From CAVUOA01 sp963742955 (GTDB lineage Bacteria; Bacteroidota; Ignavibacteria; Tepidaquicellales; OLB5), in the NCBI GenBank assembly GCA_963742955.1, contig CAVUOA010000008.1:496001-560000 (forward strand): DNA of 64,000 nucleotides, read 5' to 3'. Both the position numbers and the translations under genes were made by a program. The notes beneath the pieces are model-generated. The model did no database searches. It saw only the letters and a list, made by a program, of their open reading frames with translations, and was not told the DNA's origin. Positions 19,404 through 29,044 of this stretch are shown here, piece by piece; positions within the stretch are counted from its first letter, which is position 1, and every line of letters starts with the position of its first letter.

Positions 19404-20450
19404 TTGACTAAATCCAGAGTTTTCATAGGTCCATTAGAAATTGCAAATTTAGGCAAATCCTTTTCAGAAGCCTTAAAAACCCAAAACATAAGGGCAGATT
19501 TTATTACCTATTCAACAGCTCTGCATCCTTTCGGATACAGAGCTGATGAAGTTCTGTATTTATACAGGAAACCGCCGATAAAAGGATTAAACCGGTTATT
19601 AAGATTTTATTACTTCATAAAATTAATATTTAAATACAATACTTTTATTTTTTTATCCCCAGATTCAATACTGGGTAAGAACATTGATTTACCGATTCTG
19701 AAAGCTTTAAGAAAAAAGATTGTTTTTATTTTTACGGGATGCACCGAGAGACCACCTGATTTTGATTTAAACAACCCTAATTTTATCTGCAACAGATGCA
19801 TTGATGAAAACTGGAAAAAAATGTTCTTTTGCAAAGAAATACCTAAAAAAAAAGCATTAATACATAAGCTGGAGAAATACTCTGATTTTATTTTATCGCA
19901 GAGTGATTCCGCAGGATACCTGGAACGAATAAAACCGGATTGGCTTCATATTACTACGCCAAACCCTCCTAAAAAGGATTATCTGAAAAAATATGACGAA
20001 AATTTAATTAAGATTTCACATTTGCCGAGTAACCCGCTGGTTAAACAAAGCCATATTATAATTCCGATACTTAATAAGATTTCCTCTTTAAAGGAAATAG
20101 AAGTTATTATAAAAGATGGTGTATGGGAACGTGAAAAATTATTATCAGTACTCGACCAAACCCATGTACTTGTAGACGCAATTGGTTTGGGATATGGAAT
20201 GCTTGGAGTAGAGGGGATGTCACGAGGCTGTGTAGTATTAAACAGTTTTGATGATTGGTTTAAAGTAAATGTTCCCGATGCTCCCATTTACAAGATCTCA
20301 GCTGAAACTTTGTATGATGATTTACTTTACCTAATCAAAAACAGGGAATTAATGAAGGAATATGCAGTCAGGTCAATCAATTTTTATAATAAATACCATT
20401 CTCCCGAAGCTGCCGGAAAATATTACAAAGAAAAGCTAAATTTAAATTGA
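19404..20450 (+). CDS. Glycosyltransferase family 1-like protein
   Basis: The protein has 348 residues. The C-terminal part has a GT-B donor-domain look (VLVDAIGLGYGMLGVEGMSR, then GCVVLNSF), and the N-terminal part has a four-cysteine patch (FTGCTERP, NFICNRCIDEN, FFCKEIP) that could bind a metal. The start TTG 19404 is the furthest upstream in frame. Sequence similarity to named families is not obvious, so the sugar transferred is unknown. It sits between the acyltransferase and a methyltransferase on the same strand. Confidence 0.68.
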   Translation: MTKSRVFIGPLEIANLGKSFSEALKTQNIRADFITYSTALHPFGYRADEVLYLYRKPPIKGLNRLLRFYYFIKLIFKYNTFIFLSPDSILGKNIDLPILKALRKKIVFIFTGCTERPPDFDLNNPNFICNRCIDENWKKMFFCKEIPKKKALIHKLEKYSDFILSQSDSAGYLERIKPDWLHITTPNPPKKDYLKKYDENLIKISHLPSNPLVKQSHIIIPILNKISSLKEIEVIIKDGVWEREKLLSVLDQTHVLVDAIGLGYGMLGVEGMSRGCVVLNSFDDWFKVNVPDAPIYKISAETLYDDLLYLIKNRELMKEYAVRSINFYNKYHSPEAAGKYYKEKLNLN

Positions 20451-20469
20451 ATAAAAAATATATTCAACA

Positions 20470-21335
20470 ATGGCTCATATAAGGGAAAAATGCGATTTGT
20501 GCTAATGGAAGCAAAAATAATTTTAAGGAATTGTTCGAAAAATCCGGCTACCACATTGTTAAATGTAAGAATTGCGGACTTATTTTCATAAAGGAAATAC
20601 CTGATAAAGAAGAATTAAAAAAATTTTATGGAAAATCTTATTATGAAGGCGATGTCTACGAGCTCATATTCATCAATGGAGGAAGAAAAAAAGAGATTTT
20701 ATCTAAGCAATATAATGTATTTCGAAAACTTTTCCGGCAGCAAGAAGGGAAACATACTGGAAATAGGCTCGGCAACCGGAATATTTCTCTCGTGTGCAGA
20801 TTTCATGGGATATAATGCAACAGGTGTTGAAATCTCTGAATATGCAGCCCAAACGGCAAAAAGGAATAATTTAAACGTAATAAATTCAGATTTGGATGAT
20901 TTGGTTAAAAACAAAATATTTGAAAAGGAATATTTTGATGCTGTATTTCTGTGGGATTGTATAGAGCACTTGGCTTCACCTTCGGAATGGCTGAAATATA
21001 TAAATTATTGCATAAAACCGGGTGGTCTTGTTGTTTTAAACACTTTAAATGTATCTTCCCCCACTGTAAAATATCTAAAGGATAAATGGTCACAGTTTTA
21101 TCCTCCAGGGCATTTATTCTATTTCAGCTTGAATACATTAAAGGAATATCTCAGAAAATCGGGATTTACAATAATAAAACTTAAAACCGATGGACCTCTG
21201 TTCTATGACGACTTCACAGGAAAATACTTTTTATCTGGGAAAATTTTATCCGGAGGACTCGTTCAGCGGATTACAAATAAATTAAAGCTCGGTTATGCTC
21301 AGTTTGTTATTGCAAAAAAGACAGGCGAAGTTTAG
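20470..21335 (+). CDS. Zinc-finger plus SAM methyltransferase (type 12-like), two frameshifts
   Basis: About 287 residues starting MAHIREKCDLC at ATG 20470. An N-terminal treble-clef-like zinc site (CDLC at 8-11 and CKNCGLIF) precedes the methyltransferase core with ILEIGSATGIFL and FLWDCIEHL. Breaks near 20503 (CDLC to NGSKNNF) and near 20660 (GDVY to SSYSSMEEEKK) each need one base removed, and 866 bases is 288 codons plus two. This architecture is common in sugar and glycan methyltransferases. It is adjacent to the flippase and presumably methylates a sugar of the repeat unit. Confidence 0.8.
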
Positions 21336-21337
21336 GC

Positions 21338-22813
21338 ATGCTTAAGAAACTCTTTAAAGAATCACTAATCTACGGCTTGAGCCGTTATATCGGCAAATTC
21401 ATCAGTGTGTTTCTTCTTGCCGCTTTATACTGCTGTACTTATTCCTGAAGATTATGGTATCCTGGACCTTCTTGGAACAATTACCGTTGTAAGCACATTC
21501 TTAATAATTTCCGGAACAGATACAGCGCTTGGGTATTTTTATTACAGGAAGAGAGTTTGCTCATGAAAAGAGAGAAATGGTTTCCTCATCCTTATGGATA
21601 AGAATAATTTTCTCTTCCGTAGTGTTCATAATAATATTATTGCTGTCTAAAAATCTTTCTTTTCTCATTTTCGGCAGGGACTACTCGTTATTTATTATAA
21701 TAACAGGGCTTACAATAGCATTTTCGTCCATTTATTCATTTGTATTATGACTTGCTCCGTTTCGAAACCAGACCCTGGCTATTCACTATAGTATCTACTA
21801 CTGCTATTCTGATTCAGATTCTATTGAATATTTACCTTGTATTAATTCTCAGGCAGGGCGTTCAGGGAGTATTAATTGCTAACGGCATCGGATATTTTTT
21901 ATTCTTTTCATTTACAATTGTGTATGTATTTAACAGATACGGCATGAAGCTTTCGAAAATATGGGTACAAAGAATATTAAAATACGGTTTCCCGTTAATT
22001 GCAACAGGTATTGCAGTGTGGATATTAAGCTCAACAGACAGGTATTTCCTTGCCCATTATGCAGACCTTTCTTCAGTAGGAATTTACGCCGTTGGCATGA
22101 AGCTCGCAAATTTTCTAGGCATGGTAGCTGGAGCGCTTCAGCTGGCATGGGGGCCGTTTGCAGCAAATATTCAATACGAACCTGAAGCTAAATCCGTTTA
22201 CCGCAGGGTGTTTATACTATTTTTTATCATCAATATCATTGCAGTATTCGGCATTTCCATGTTTTCGATTGATATATTAAAGGTATTTACAAAGCCCGCT
22301 TATTATTCTGCAAAAGCCGTAGTTCCGTTTCTTTGCATAGCCACGGTTCTTTCGAGCGCATATTTTATTGTTGCAATCGGGATAGGACTAACCAAAAAAG
22401 CCCAGCATACCATATGGATAACACTCATTGGGGCTGCCGTTAACATTATACTGAATTATTTCCTTACACCGGTATACGGCGCTATCGGGGCTTCGTTTGC
22501 ACTGATGTGCGCATATTCGGTCATATTTGTTCTTACCCTGATGATGTCTCAGAAACACTACCCTATAGCATATAATTATTCCAAAGTTATATTACTTTTT
22601 ATACCCGCCGCAATTATCATAGGGCTCAGCTATTATTTCAATCTAAAGCTTATTATAAGAATCCCGGTTTCATTTTTGTATCTTACTTTTTCATTTATAT
22701 ACCTATATTTGAGCTATAAGAACTCACCTGAATTAAAAAAAGCTATAGAAAAGGTAAGGAAAATCAAAACATTCAGATTTAAACAGCCTGAAAATCCGAA
22801 CCTGAATTTATAA
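21338..22813 (+). CDS. Wzx-like oligosaccharide flippase (MATE/MOP superfamily), three frameshifts
   Basis: About 490 residues with 12 or more membrane helices, moving lipid-linked repeat units across the inner membrane. It begins MLKKLFKESLIYGLSRYIGK at ATG 21338. Breaks near 21419 (before PLYTAVLIPEDYG), near 21550 (YYRK to EFAHEKRE) and near 21750 (SFVL to DLLRFETRPW) each equal one extra base, and 1476 bases minus three gives 491 codons. The last helices carry GAIGASFALM, common in polysaccharide exporters. It closes the visible glycan locus. No polymerase or priming transferase is seen. Confidence 0.84.
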
Positions 22814-22833
22814 ACACATAAAGACATATTTCA

Positions 22834-24942
22834 ATGGAACATCAGCTGGAAAAATTTTTTTATCCTAAGTCAATTGCTATTGTTGGCGCATCTTCAAAAC
22901 CTTCTTCCCTAAGCTACGAGCTTGTAAATAATATTATAAAATTCGGATACCAGGGAAAACTGTTCCCCGTAAATCCGAAATCAGATTTCGTGCACAGCAT
23001 GAAAAGCTATAAATCCTTAATTGATATTGAAGACGAAATTGACCTGGCTATAGTTATGCTGCCCCGTGACCTTGTTCTCCCTGCAGTTGATGAATGCGGA
23101 AAGAAAAAAATCAAAGCAGTAGTTGTAATTACAGCGGGCTTCAAAGAAGTTGGGGGCGAAGGCGCAGAACTCGAAAAACAACTTATCGAAAAGATTAAAA
23201 AATATAAACTGCGTCTTGTGGGTCCTAACTGCATGGGACTTATTAATACTCACCCTTCAGTCAGGCTGAACGGTACTTTCGTTCTCGGCACTCCCGTACC
23301 CGGAGGAATTGGGTTTGTTTCGCAGAGCGGGGCGCTTGGCGCTGCTGTATTAAAAACAGTTGAACAAAATGATATCGGTCTATCACAATTTGTGAGTATT
23401 GGTAACAAAGCAGATATATCTGGTAACGTTGTGCTTGATTTCTGGAGGGATAATCCCGATGTAAAAGTAATAACAATCTATCTTGAATCCTTCGGTAACC
23501 CTAAGAAATTCATGCAGATTACCCGTGAAATCACCAAATCCAAACCCATAATAGCAATAAAATCCGCAAGAACCGCCGCAGGGATGAAAGCGGCTTCTTC
23601 GCACACAGGAGCGCTTGCCGGGGCTGATACGGTTGTAAACGCCTTTCTTGAACAGGGCGGTGTTATTAGAGTTAATACAATTGACGAGATGTTTAACCTT
23701 GCAAAGGCATTTGATAAGGCTCCGCTTCCGAAAGGAAACCGTCTTGGTATTCTTACTAATGCCGGCGGCCCCGCTATACTCGCCGTAGATGAAAGCGAAA
23801 TTGCAGGACTGAAAATACCGGAACTCACCGGGGAAACTCAGAATAAACTGCGCGAATTTGCGCCGCCCGAAGCTTCGGTATTTAACCCGGTTGACCTCCT
23901 GCCTCCTGCAAATGCTGAAATGTACGAAAAGGCAACAAGGCTTATGCTCGCAGATAAGAATATAGATTCACTTATTGTTATACTGGGTCCTCCTTTAATG
24001 CTTGATACAGTTGAAATAGCGCATTCTATTTGCAGGGCTGCAAAAGAATCAAAGAAAACATGCATGGTGGTACTTATGTCGCAGGATGATATAATACCGC
24101 GTTTGCGTGAACTTGACCCCGAACATCCGCCGCTTTACCGTTTTCCCGAAGATGCTGCAAGAGCTATAGGTGAAATGCTCCGCCACAAGGAATGGAGTAA
24201 AATTCCAATCGGCGAATACAAAAAATTTGACGTTAAGAAAAAAGCTGTTAAAGATATTCTGAAATCACAGACTCAAAAAGGCGAGTTTTATCTTGATTAT
24301 ACAGATGTTTATAAAATTTTAAAAAGCTACGGCATGCCGGTTGTTGAATCTTGTGTTGTTAAAACTATTCCTGAATCGGTTAAATGCGCAAATAAAATCG
24401 GCTACCCTGTTGTACTTAAAGCAATCGGAAAAGAACTGGTGCATAAAACAGAAATCGGGGGTGTTGTAATTGATATACATAATGACAATGAACTCACTGC
24501 TGCTGAAAATAAAATAATTTCCAGTCTGAAAGCCAAAGGTATTGAATCCAAGCTTGAGGGTTTCCTCATTCAGCCGTATATGAGAGGCGGAGTTGAAACA
24601 ATTATGGGTGTGTTTAATGATAACAAGGCAGGACATTTGGTTATGTTCGGGCTTGGCGGCATAATGGTTGAGGTAATTAAGGATGTAAAATTCAAGCTGC
24701 TGCCGTTAACTGATGTTGAGGCAAACATGCTGGTGAAATCCATCCAGAGCTACAAGCTGCTTACGGGAATAAGAGGCAACCCGCCTGTTGATTTGAAATT
24801 TATCGAAGAAAACCTGCTGCGGCTATCACAGCTTGTGGAAGATTTTCCGGAACTTATTGAAATTGATTTTAACCCGTTTGTGTTTGCTCCGGAAAGAGCA
24901 AAATGCAAAATACTTGATGCCAGAATAAAGGTTTTATTATAA
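22834..24942 (+). CDS. ADP-forming acetate/acyl-CoA synthetase (alpha-beta fusion)
   Basis: A 702-residue single-chain NDP-forming acyl-CoA synthetase that interconverts acyl-CoA, ADP and phosphate with acid, CoA and ATP. The N-terminal CoA-binding Rossmann domain starts YPKSIAIVGAS. Two succinyl-CoA-ligase-like domains follow, with the phosphohistidine His257 in SSHTGALAGAD. The C-terminal ATP-grasp domain (about 475-702) has GYPVVLKAIGKELVHKTE and GGIMVEVIKDVKFK. Length fits the fused alpha-beta class. It starts 20 bases after the flippase but has no obvious link to glycan synthesis. A role in energy-conserving acetate or branched acyl-CoA metabolism is likely. Confidence 0.92.
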   Translation: MEHQLEKFFYPKSIAIVGASSKPSSLSYELVNNIIKFGYQGKLFPVNPKSDFVHSMKSYKSLIDIEDEIDLAIVMLPRDLVLPAVDECGKKKIKAVVVITAGFKEVGGEGAELEKQLIEKIKKYKLRLVGPNCMGLINTHPSVRLNGTFVLGTPVPGGIGFVSQSGALGAAVLKTVEQNDIGLSQFVSIGNKADISGNVVLDFWRDNPDVKVITIYLESFGNPKKFMQITREITKSKPIIAIKSARTAAGMKAASSHTGALAGADTVVNAFLEQGGVIRVNTIDEMFNLAKAFDKAPLPKGNRLGILTNAGGPAILAVDESEIAGLKIPELTGETQNKLREFAPPEASVFNPVDLLPPANAEMYEKATRLMLADKNIDSLIVILGPPLMLDTVEIAHSICRAAKESKKTCMVVLMSQDDIIPRLRELDPEHPPLYRFPEDAARAIGEMLRHKEWSKIPIGEYKKFDVKKKAVKDILKSQTQKGEFYLDYTDVYKILKSYGMPVVESCVVKTIPESVKCANKIGYPVVLKAIGKELVHKTEIGGVVIDIHNDNELTAAENKIISSLKAKGIESKLEGFLIQPYMRGGVETIMGVFNDNKAGHLVMFGLGGIMVEVIKDVKFKLLPLTDVEANMLVKSIQSYKLLTGIRGNPPVDLKFIEENLLRLSQLVEDFPELIEIDFNPFVFAPERAKCKILDARIKVLL

Positions 24943-25387
24943 TAGAATAAGTTGGCGGACAGATATTTTATTTTCTGCCCGCTGTTTGTAAAAATAAATT
25001 TACTTTACCAACACCATCTTCTTACTATTCACATAATCTCCTGTCGAAGACCCGCCTTGGTGGGCTTCTATTCTGTAAAAATATACGCCTGATGCAAAGT
25101 TGGTTCCGTTGAACTCAACTGTGTATCTTCCCGGCTGCTTGTTATTTGTCATTCCCGAGAAGGAGGAAAACCGGTATCAGAATAAATTTTAAATTTAATT
25201 TATTGGTAAGAAAATTGAGGGATGATAAAAAGATAACAGTAATTTTACTGACTGTCAGGTTTCACCTGACGAGTCGGGAAGTCTTACACTCCCATTGTCA
25301 TTCCCGCCCCGATCTCCATCGGGATAAACTCCGGCGGGAATCCGGTATCAGAAGAATAATTTTAGGTGAATTGTTTTTGGTTAAAAT
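24943..25387. repeat. Repeat-rich gene-poor segment with degenerate palindromes
   Basis: No intact gene is seen. Two related blocks start TCATTCCCG, at 25149-25180 and 25298-25350. Each runs to CCGGTATCAGAA followed by a similar AT-rich stretch, so they are diverged copies of one element. The second contains CCCCGATCTCCATCGGG, a small hairpin. An orphan T9SS tail lies at 25000-25142 on the minus strand. The material looks like repeat insertions that have separated a secreted protein from its tail. Confidence 0.6.
25000..25142 (-). pseudogene. Orphan T9SS C-terminal sorting tail fragment
   Basis: The minus strand reads QPGRYTVEFNGTNFASGVYF, then YRIEAHQGG and finally SKKMVLVK before a stop at 25000-25002. 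This is the last part of a type IX secretion sorting domain, without its NPFNP start. Upstream (higher coordinates) the frame is lost in repeat sequence. It was probably the tail of the secreted protein at 25388-27522, cut off by the repeats in between. Confidence 0.65.
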
Positions 25388-27522
25388 CTAAAAGATGTAT
25401 TTGTTGTTGGTGACAACACCAACAACGGGGTTAAAATCTACTATCATATCTATCTGGTTGTTTGTATAATATCTCAGCTTATCATTAATGTATTTTATGC
25501 AGGGCAGGTTGTTGAACTCTATGATTTCAACATAAAATATCGTTCATATGGGCAATCTGTCCAGTAACCCCCAAGCCCATCATCCACACAACTCCCATTC
25601 TGTCCTTGTTGATTGGGGTCAATACTGGATATGTCATATATAAACTCATGGTTTGCGCCGTCTTTTGCAATTGAATAACCGATTGTAGCGGAAGAATGAA
25701 TTGTAAAATCATTCCAGACTTTAATTTTACCGTACAGGTCTTTTACATAATCCCATTTCGGCTGGTTGTAAAAATTTTTTTTTCTTTTATTAATGCCAAG
25801 TTCTTTGCCGTTTTGTACAGGGTCGGAAGGGGCAAAATCAAGCATTCCGATTTCACATGATTTCCAGCCGTTTACGGGGTCGTTTTCAAGCGATTTACCT
25901 GTAGAAAAACAATACGGCATTATACCCTTTGCACCATGTGCCAGGGCTATGCAAACTACGGAGCTGAACTCTTCGTTCAACGGTTCACGAAAAAGTATAA
26001 GGTAATTATCTTTCCAGTGATGAAGCTGGGGGACTACCCAGTATTTTATTCCTGCGGCACTGCTTAACTGGTTTGCAAGTTTGCAGGAATCAGACCACGT
26101 TTGAAGAACCTGGTTTTGAAGATAATAATTATATGTTGCCGCATCTGTACGCTGTGCATTATAAAAGCTGTCTGTTCTTCTTATTTCCTGAGAAGGCCAC
26201 TCGTTTAAATCAGAATAATAATATGTGGATGGCAGGTTATCGGGTATATAAGCATGATGACCGCTTAAGTTAAAATACTGCTGGTCAACATTAAACTGTT
26301 AGTTGCCGTTTATTATCAGCAGAGGAGGATTTACTTTATCGATAAAATACTGGAGAGTGTTTGACTTATAAGTGTTTATCCAGTCAAACGACATTTCGTT
26401 ATATAAATTAAACGCCCTTGCGTTAGGGTGCTGAGGAAAACTCGCCGCCATCAAATCATTGTAATATTTTACTGCTGAAACATTATCTGCCTGTATTTCT
26501 TCCGTAAACATGCCTGTAAATATATCACTGTGGGAGTGGTTGAGTATTGTTCCCATCTCATTGTTCAATTGATTATCTCTAAAACCTTTAAATAGTTCGT
26601 GGGCGTATTGGTCTTCCACCTTCACATAATCTATCCAGAGGTCGGTTGTTTCATACCAGTATATTTTAAAGTCAACGCGGCAGTCACCGGACTGTGCCGT
26701 TTGGCTGTAATCCCTGCCCGTGTTTAATCCGTTTATTGCACTGGAGCTAACTTGGAGCTGATCGTTTGGGGGAAGCAGGTATTCTTCTAAATATTCGTTT
26801 GTATATTGAAAGTTACTTTTTCTGAAGTTTTCACACTTTATTATTACCTCTTTGACTATATCACCATTATATGAAAGTACTTGTACTTTAACTACCGGCG
26901 TTTGCGGATTATTAACAGCAAAACCTGAATCAATCCTCATTCTCGGCATAATGTACCATATATTCAGAGAATCGCTCTCTGTTCTTTTATACTTGTACTT
27001 TATATTCGTTTGCGATAATATACTGCCTGTCTGCTCGAAGAACTCATCCGCATCGGTTAACACATAGCCGGGCTGGGGATTATTGGGATTTGCAATGTAA
27101 TGCCTCACCCTCACGCCGTTGCCATAACTGCTGTTATCGTATATATCTTCACCTCTAGACCAATGGTTATTGTATTTGTATTTCTCCACATTATTTCCGG
27201 GCGAAGATGTTTCTTCCGCCTGATAAATTGTCTGCTGTCCCCATGCTCTTGTCTGGAACCACCCCGCCTGAAAGAACGAAAACTTAAAGCCGTAACTGTA
27301 AAGCACATCAAGATAATCTGCTTCCCACTGCGTCACATCCCACGGCTGCCAGAGATTTGCGTTAAGCTCGGCCAGTGTATCCATTGGCGGCTGGCTTTCG
27401 TATGGTCCCGGAAGCGAGCCTTCAAAGCCTAAAGCTACATAATTATCTAAATTGGTTGTTTGTGACAGTTCGTTTATTTGTGAGATAATAAGGAGAATCA
27501 GTATTGAAAATATCTTTTTCAT
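25388..27522 (-). pseudogene. Secreted protein of about 711 residues, interrupted by an in-frame stop and a frameshift
   Basis: The first 407 codons begin with a signal peptide (MKKIFSILILLIISQ) and end at a TAA at 26299-26301. The same frame then continues without a break (QFNVDQQYFNLSGHHAYIP) to 25519, so the stop lies inside one long gene. A one-base deletion near 25530 would extend it (VEIIEFNNLPCIKY) to 25388. 2135 bases is one base short of 712 codons. The C-terminal part (ALAHGAKGIMPYCFST) hints at a TIM-barrel glycosidase-like fold, but I recognise no catalytic motif. It was probably exported by T9SS, with the tail now orphaned at 25000. Confidence 0.6.
25403..25426. repeat. Perfect 10-bp inverted repeat (GTTGTTGGTG / CACCAACAAC)
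   Basis: GTTGTTGGTG at 25403-25412 and CACCAACAAC at 25417-25426 form a perfect stem with loop ACAA. A related sequence (GGTGACCAACAACAACGGGG) recurs near 30767-30787, so it may be a dispersed element. Here it lies within the 3' end of the broken secreted gene. Confidence 0.5.
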
Positions 27523-27550
27523 AATGCCTCCTAAGGTATAATTGATTGAT

Positions 27551-28817
27551 TTATTTTATTAATATCATTTTTTTTGTATTCTGAAAAACTATTTCTTCTC
27601 TTGAGCTTTTAATAATCAGCTTGTAAAAATATATACCCGATGAAAGTTCCGCCCCGTTAAAAATAAACCTGTGTGTTCCGGCATTTAATAACTCTTCACT
27701 TTGAAATACCGAAAGCTCCTTTCCTAAAACGTCATATACTTTCAGTTCTGCATAAGAGGGCTTTACTAATGAAAACTCTATCGTTGTTTGCGGATTAAAT
27801 GGATTTGGATAGTTCTGAGTTAAAATATATTTCCCTGGAACTTCCGTGTTTATCTGTCCTATATAGCTAATGCCGCCGTTGGTAGTCTTTGCCAAACCTG
27901 TTGTCGCGCACCAGCCTAAAAGAGAATCTATAAAATTTATTCTTTTACTTACATCTATCGGTGTTTCGTGCAAAACCCAATTTTGTCCACTATTTATGGT
28001 TCTTGTGAATCTTAAGACTTATACTTCCAATCCAGCCATTTTGGCTATCTATCATAAATATCCCAAATGCTCCTGAACTCCTGCTTGGTAATTGTTGAGC
28101 TATAAAATTTACACCGCCATTCGTTGTCTTCAAGACCCCTGTAGAATCTCCACCAATTACCCAGCCTGTATTTTCATTTACAAAAAATATATCTCCTATT
28201 GGACTTGCAAAATTTTGCAGTGTGGTCCAGTTCTGTCCCCCGTTGGTGGTATGGACAAGATAAAAGCTGCCAATTTCTGCCCACCCTGTTTGATTGTTTA
28301 TGAAAAACAATGTCCTCCCATAAGCAGGCGGGTATATATTTGCAAATGTTAATCCGCCGTTTGTTGTTTTCCAGATTCCCTCTCCCGAGGTAAAATCTTC
28401 AAAATACGCTGTATCTCCATTTGTATTTGGTACTGCAACATCTCCAAAATAATTTGCAAATCCTGTGTTCATATTCAACCAATTAATCCCTCCGTCCGTA
28501 GTCTTATATATCTTTCTAAATCCTCCCACACAATAGCCTGTGTTCAGATTAGCCATCTTTAATGCAAAAAGCGGAGAAGATGAAATACCCAATTGTTTCA
28601 CCCAGCTTGTGCCGCCTGTAGAAGTATATAGTATTATTCCGCTGTCATTAACCGAACCGTTAGAGCAGGCAAGCCACCCGTGCAGTGTATCCAAAAAATG
28701 TATATCCTGAACCAACTGCGATGTGGGTACCTGCTGCTGATACCACTGGGACAGAGTGTTTTGAGTGTGCAGAGTGTATAGAGTACAGAGTGTTAAAAGT
28801 AACATTACTTTTTTCAT
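27551..28817 (-). CDS. Secreted YCF48-like repeat protein with T9SS tail, frameshifted
   Basis: About 421 residues after joining 27990-28817 and 27551-27973. Removing one base near 28014 turns GSISL into GSISLRFTRTINSGQNW, and 1267 bases is 422 codons plus one. A signal peptide (1-23) is followed by about seven propeller repeats of the KTTNGGxNW type (YCF48/BNR-like). The end is a T9SS type A sorting domain with NYPNPFNPQTTIEF and the final NTKKMILIK. It should be an outer-surface or secreted protein. The signal peptide is made of short T-L-x repeats from a 9-bp DNA repeat. Its upstream region is duplicated at 30532-30689. Confidence 0.78.
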
Positions 28818-28835
28818 GGTATTTCTTTATTTACT

Positions 28836-28990
28836 CTAAATTAACCCATAATATTCATCATAACAATTAAAAAGCGAGAGGGGTGTTGCAATATTGCGGT
28901 ATCCGGCAGCAGTTAAATGGTATTTATAAACAAAAAAATCCATTTCAGCTTAAATTTATCTTTCTTCTTCAGCTACCCCACTGAAGAATT
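28836..28990. repeat. About 155-bp direct repeat, copy 1 (upstream of YCF48-like gene)
   Basis: Starting CTAAATTAACCCATAATATT and ending CTACCCCACTGAAGAATT, this block matches 30532-30689 nearly base for base apart from a short variable stretch after the TTAAAAAGC shared by both. It lies just upstream of the YCF48-like gene at 27551-28817 in the same relation that copy 2 has to the next such gene. It is probably a duplicated promoter and leader region. Confidence 0.85.
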
Positions 28991-29026
28991 ATTCACTTCG
29001 TGAATGCGTCGGGAAACATTCCCGAC
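28991..29026. terminator. Two adjacent perfect hairpins downstream of the 29045 gene
   Basis: ATTCAC-TTC-GTGAAT (28991-29005) and GTCGGGAA-ACA-TTCCCGAC (29008-29026) follow each other directly, with a further CCAC/GTGG pair at 29028-29036. They lie 20-50 bases past the stop of the minus-strand gene ending at 29045. They could serve as its terminator or be remnants of palindromic repeats. No long T run follows on the minus strand. Confidence 0.45.
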
Positions 29027-29044
29027 ACCACGGTGGGAAACAAT

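Noticed and set aside
4553..22813. Programmed frameshifting as the cause of the many frame breaks
   Set aside because: The break sites share no slippery sequence or common structure, and they occur in unrelated families with both shift directions.
24943..24985. Terminator after the acyl-CoA synthetase (GGCGGACAG / CTGCCCGC)
   Set aside because: The arms pair only partly and are not followed by a T run, so support is too weak to list.
26299..26301. In-frame TAA considered as a recoded stop
   Set aside because: Recoding of TAA is not expected in this group, all other genes use TAA as stop, and there is no associated RNA structure. A point error or decay is simpler.
27100..27432. 110-codon plus-strand frame opposite the secreted protein
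   Set aside because: It is the shadow of the minus-strand gene, and its composition is that of an antisense reading.
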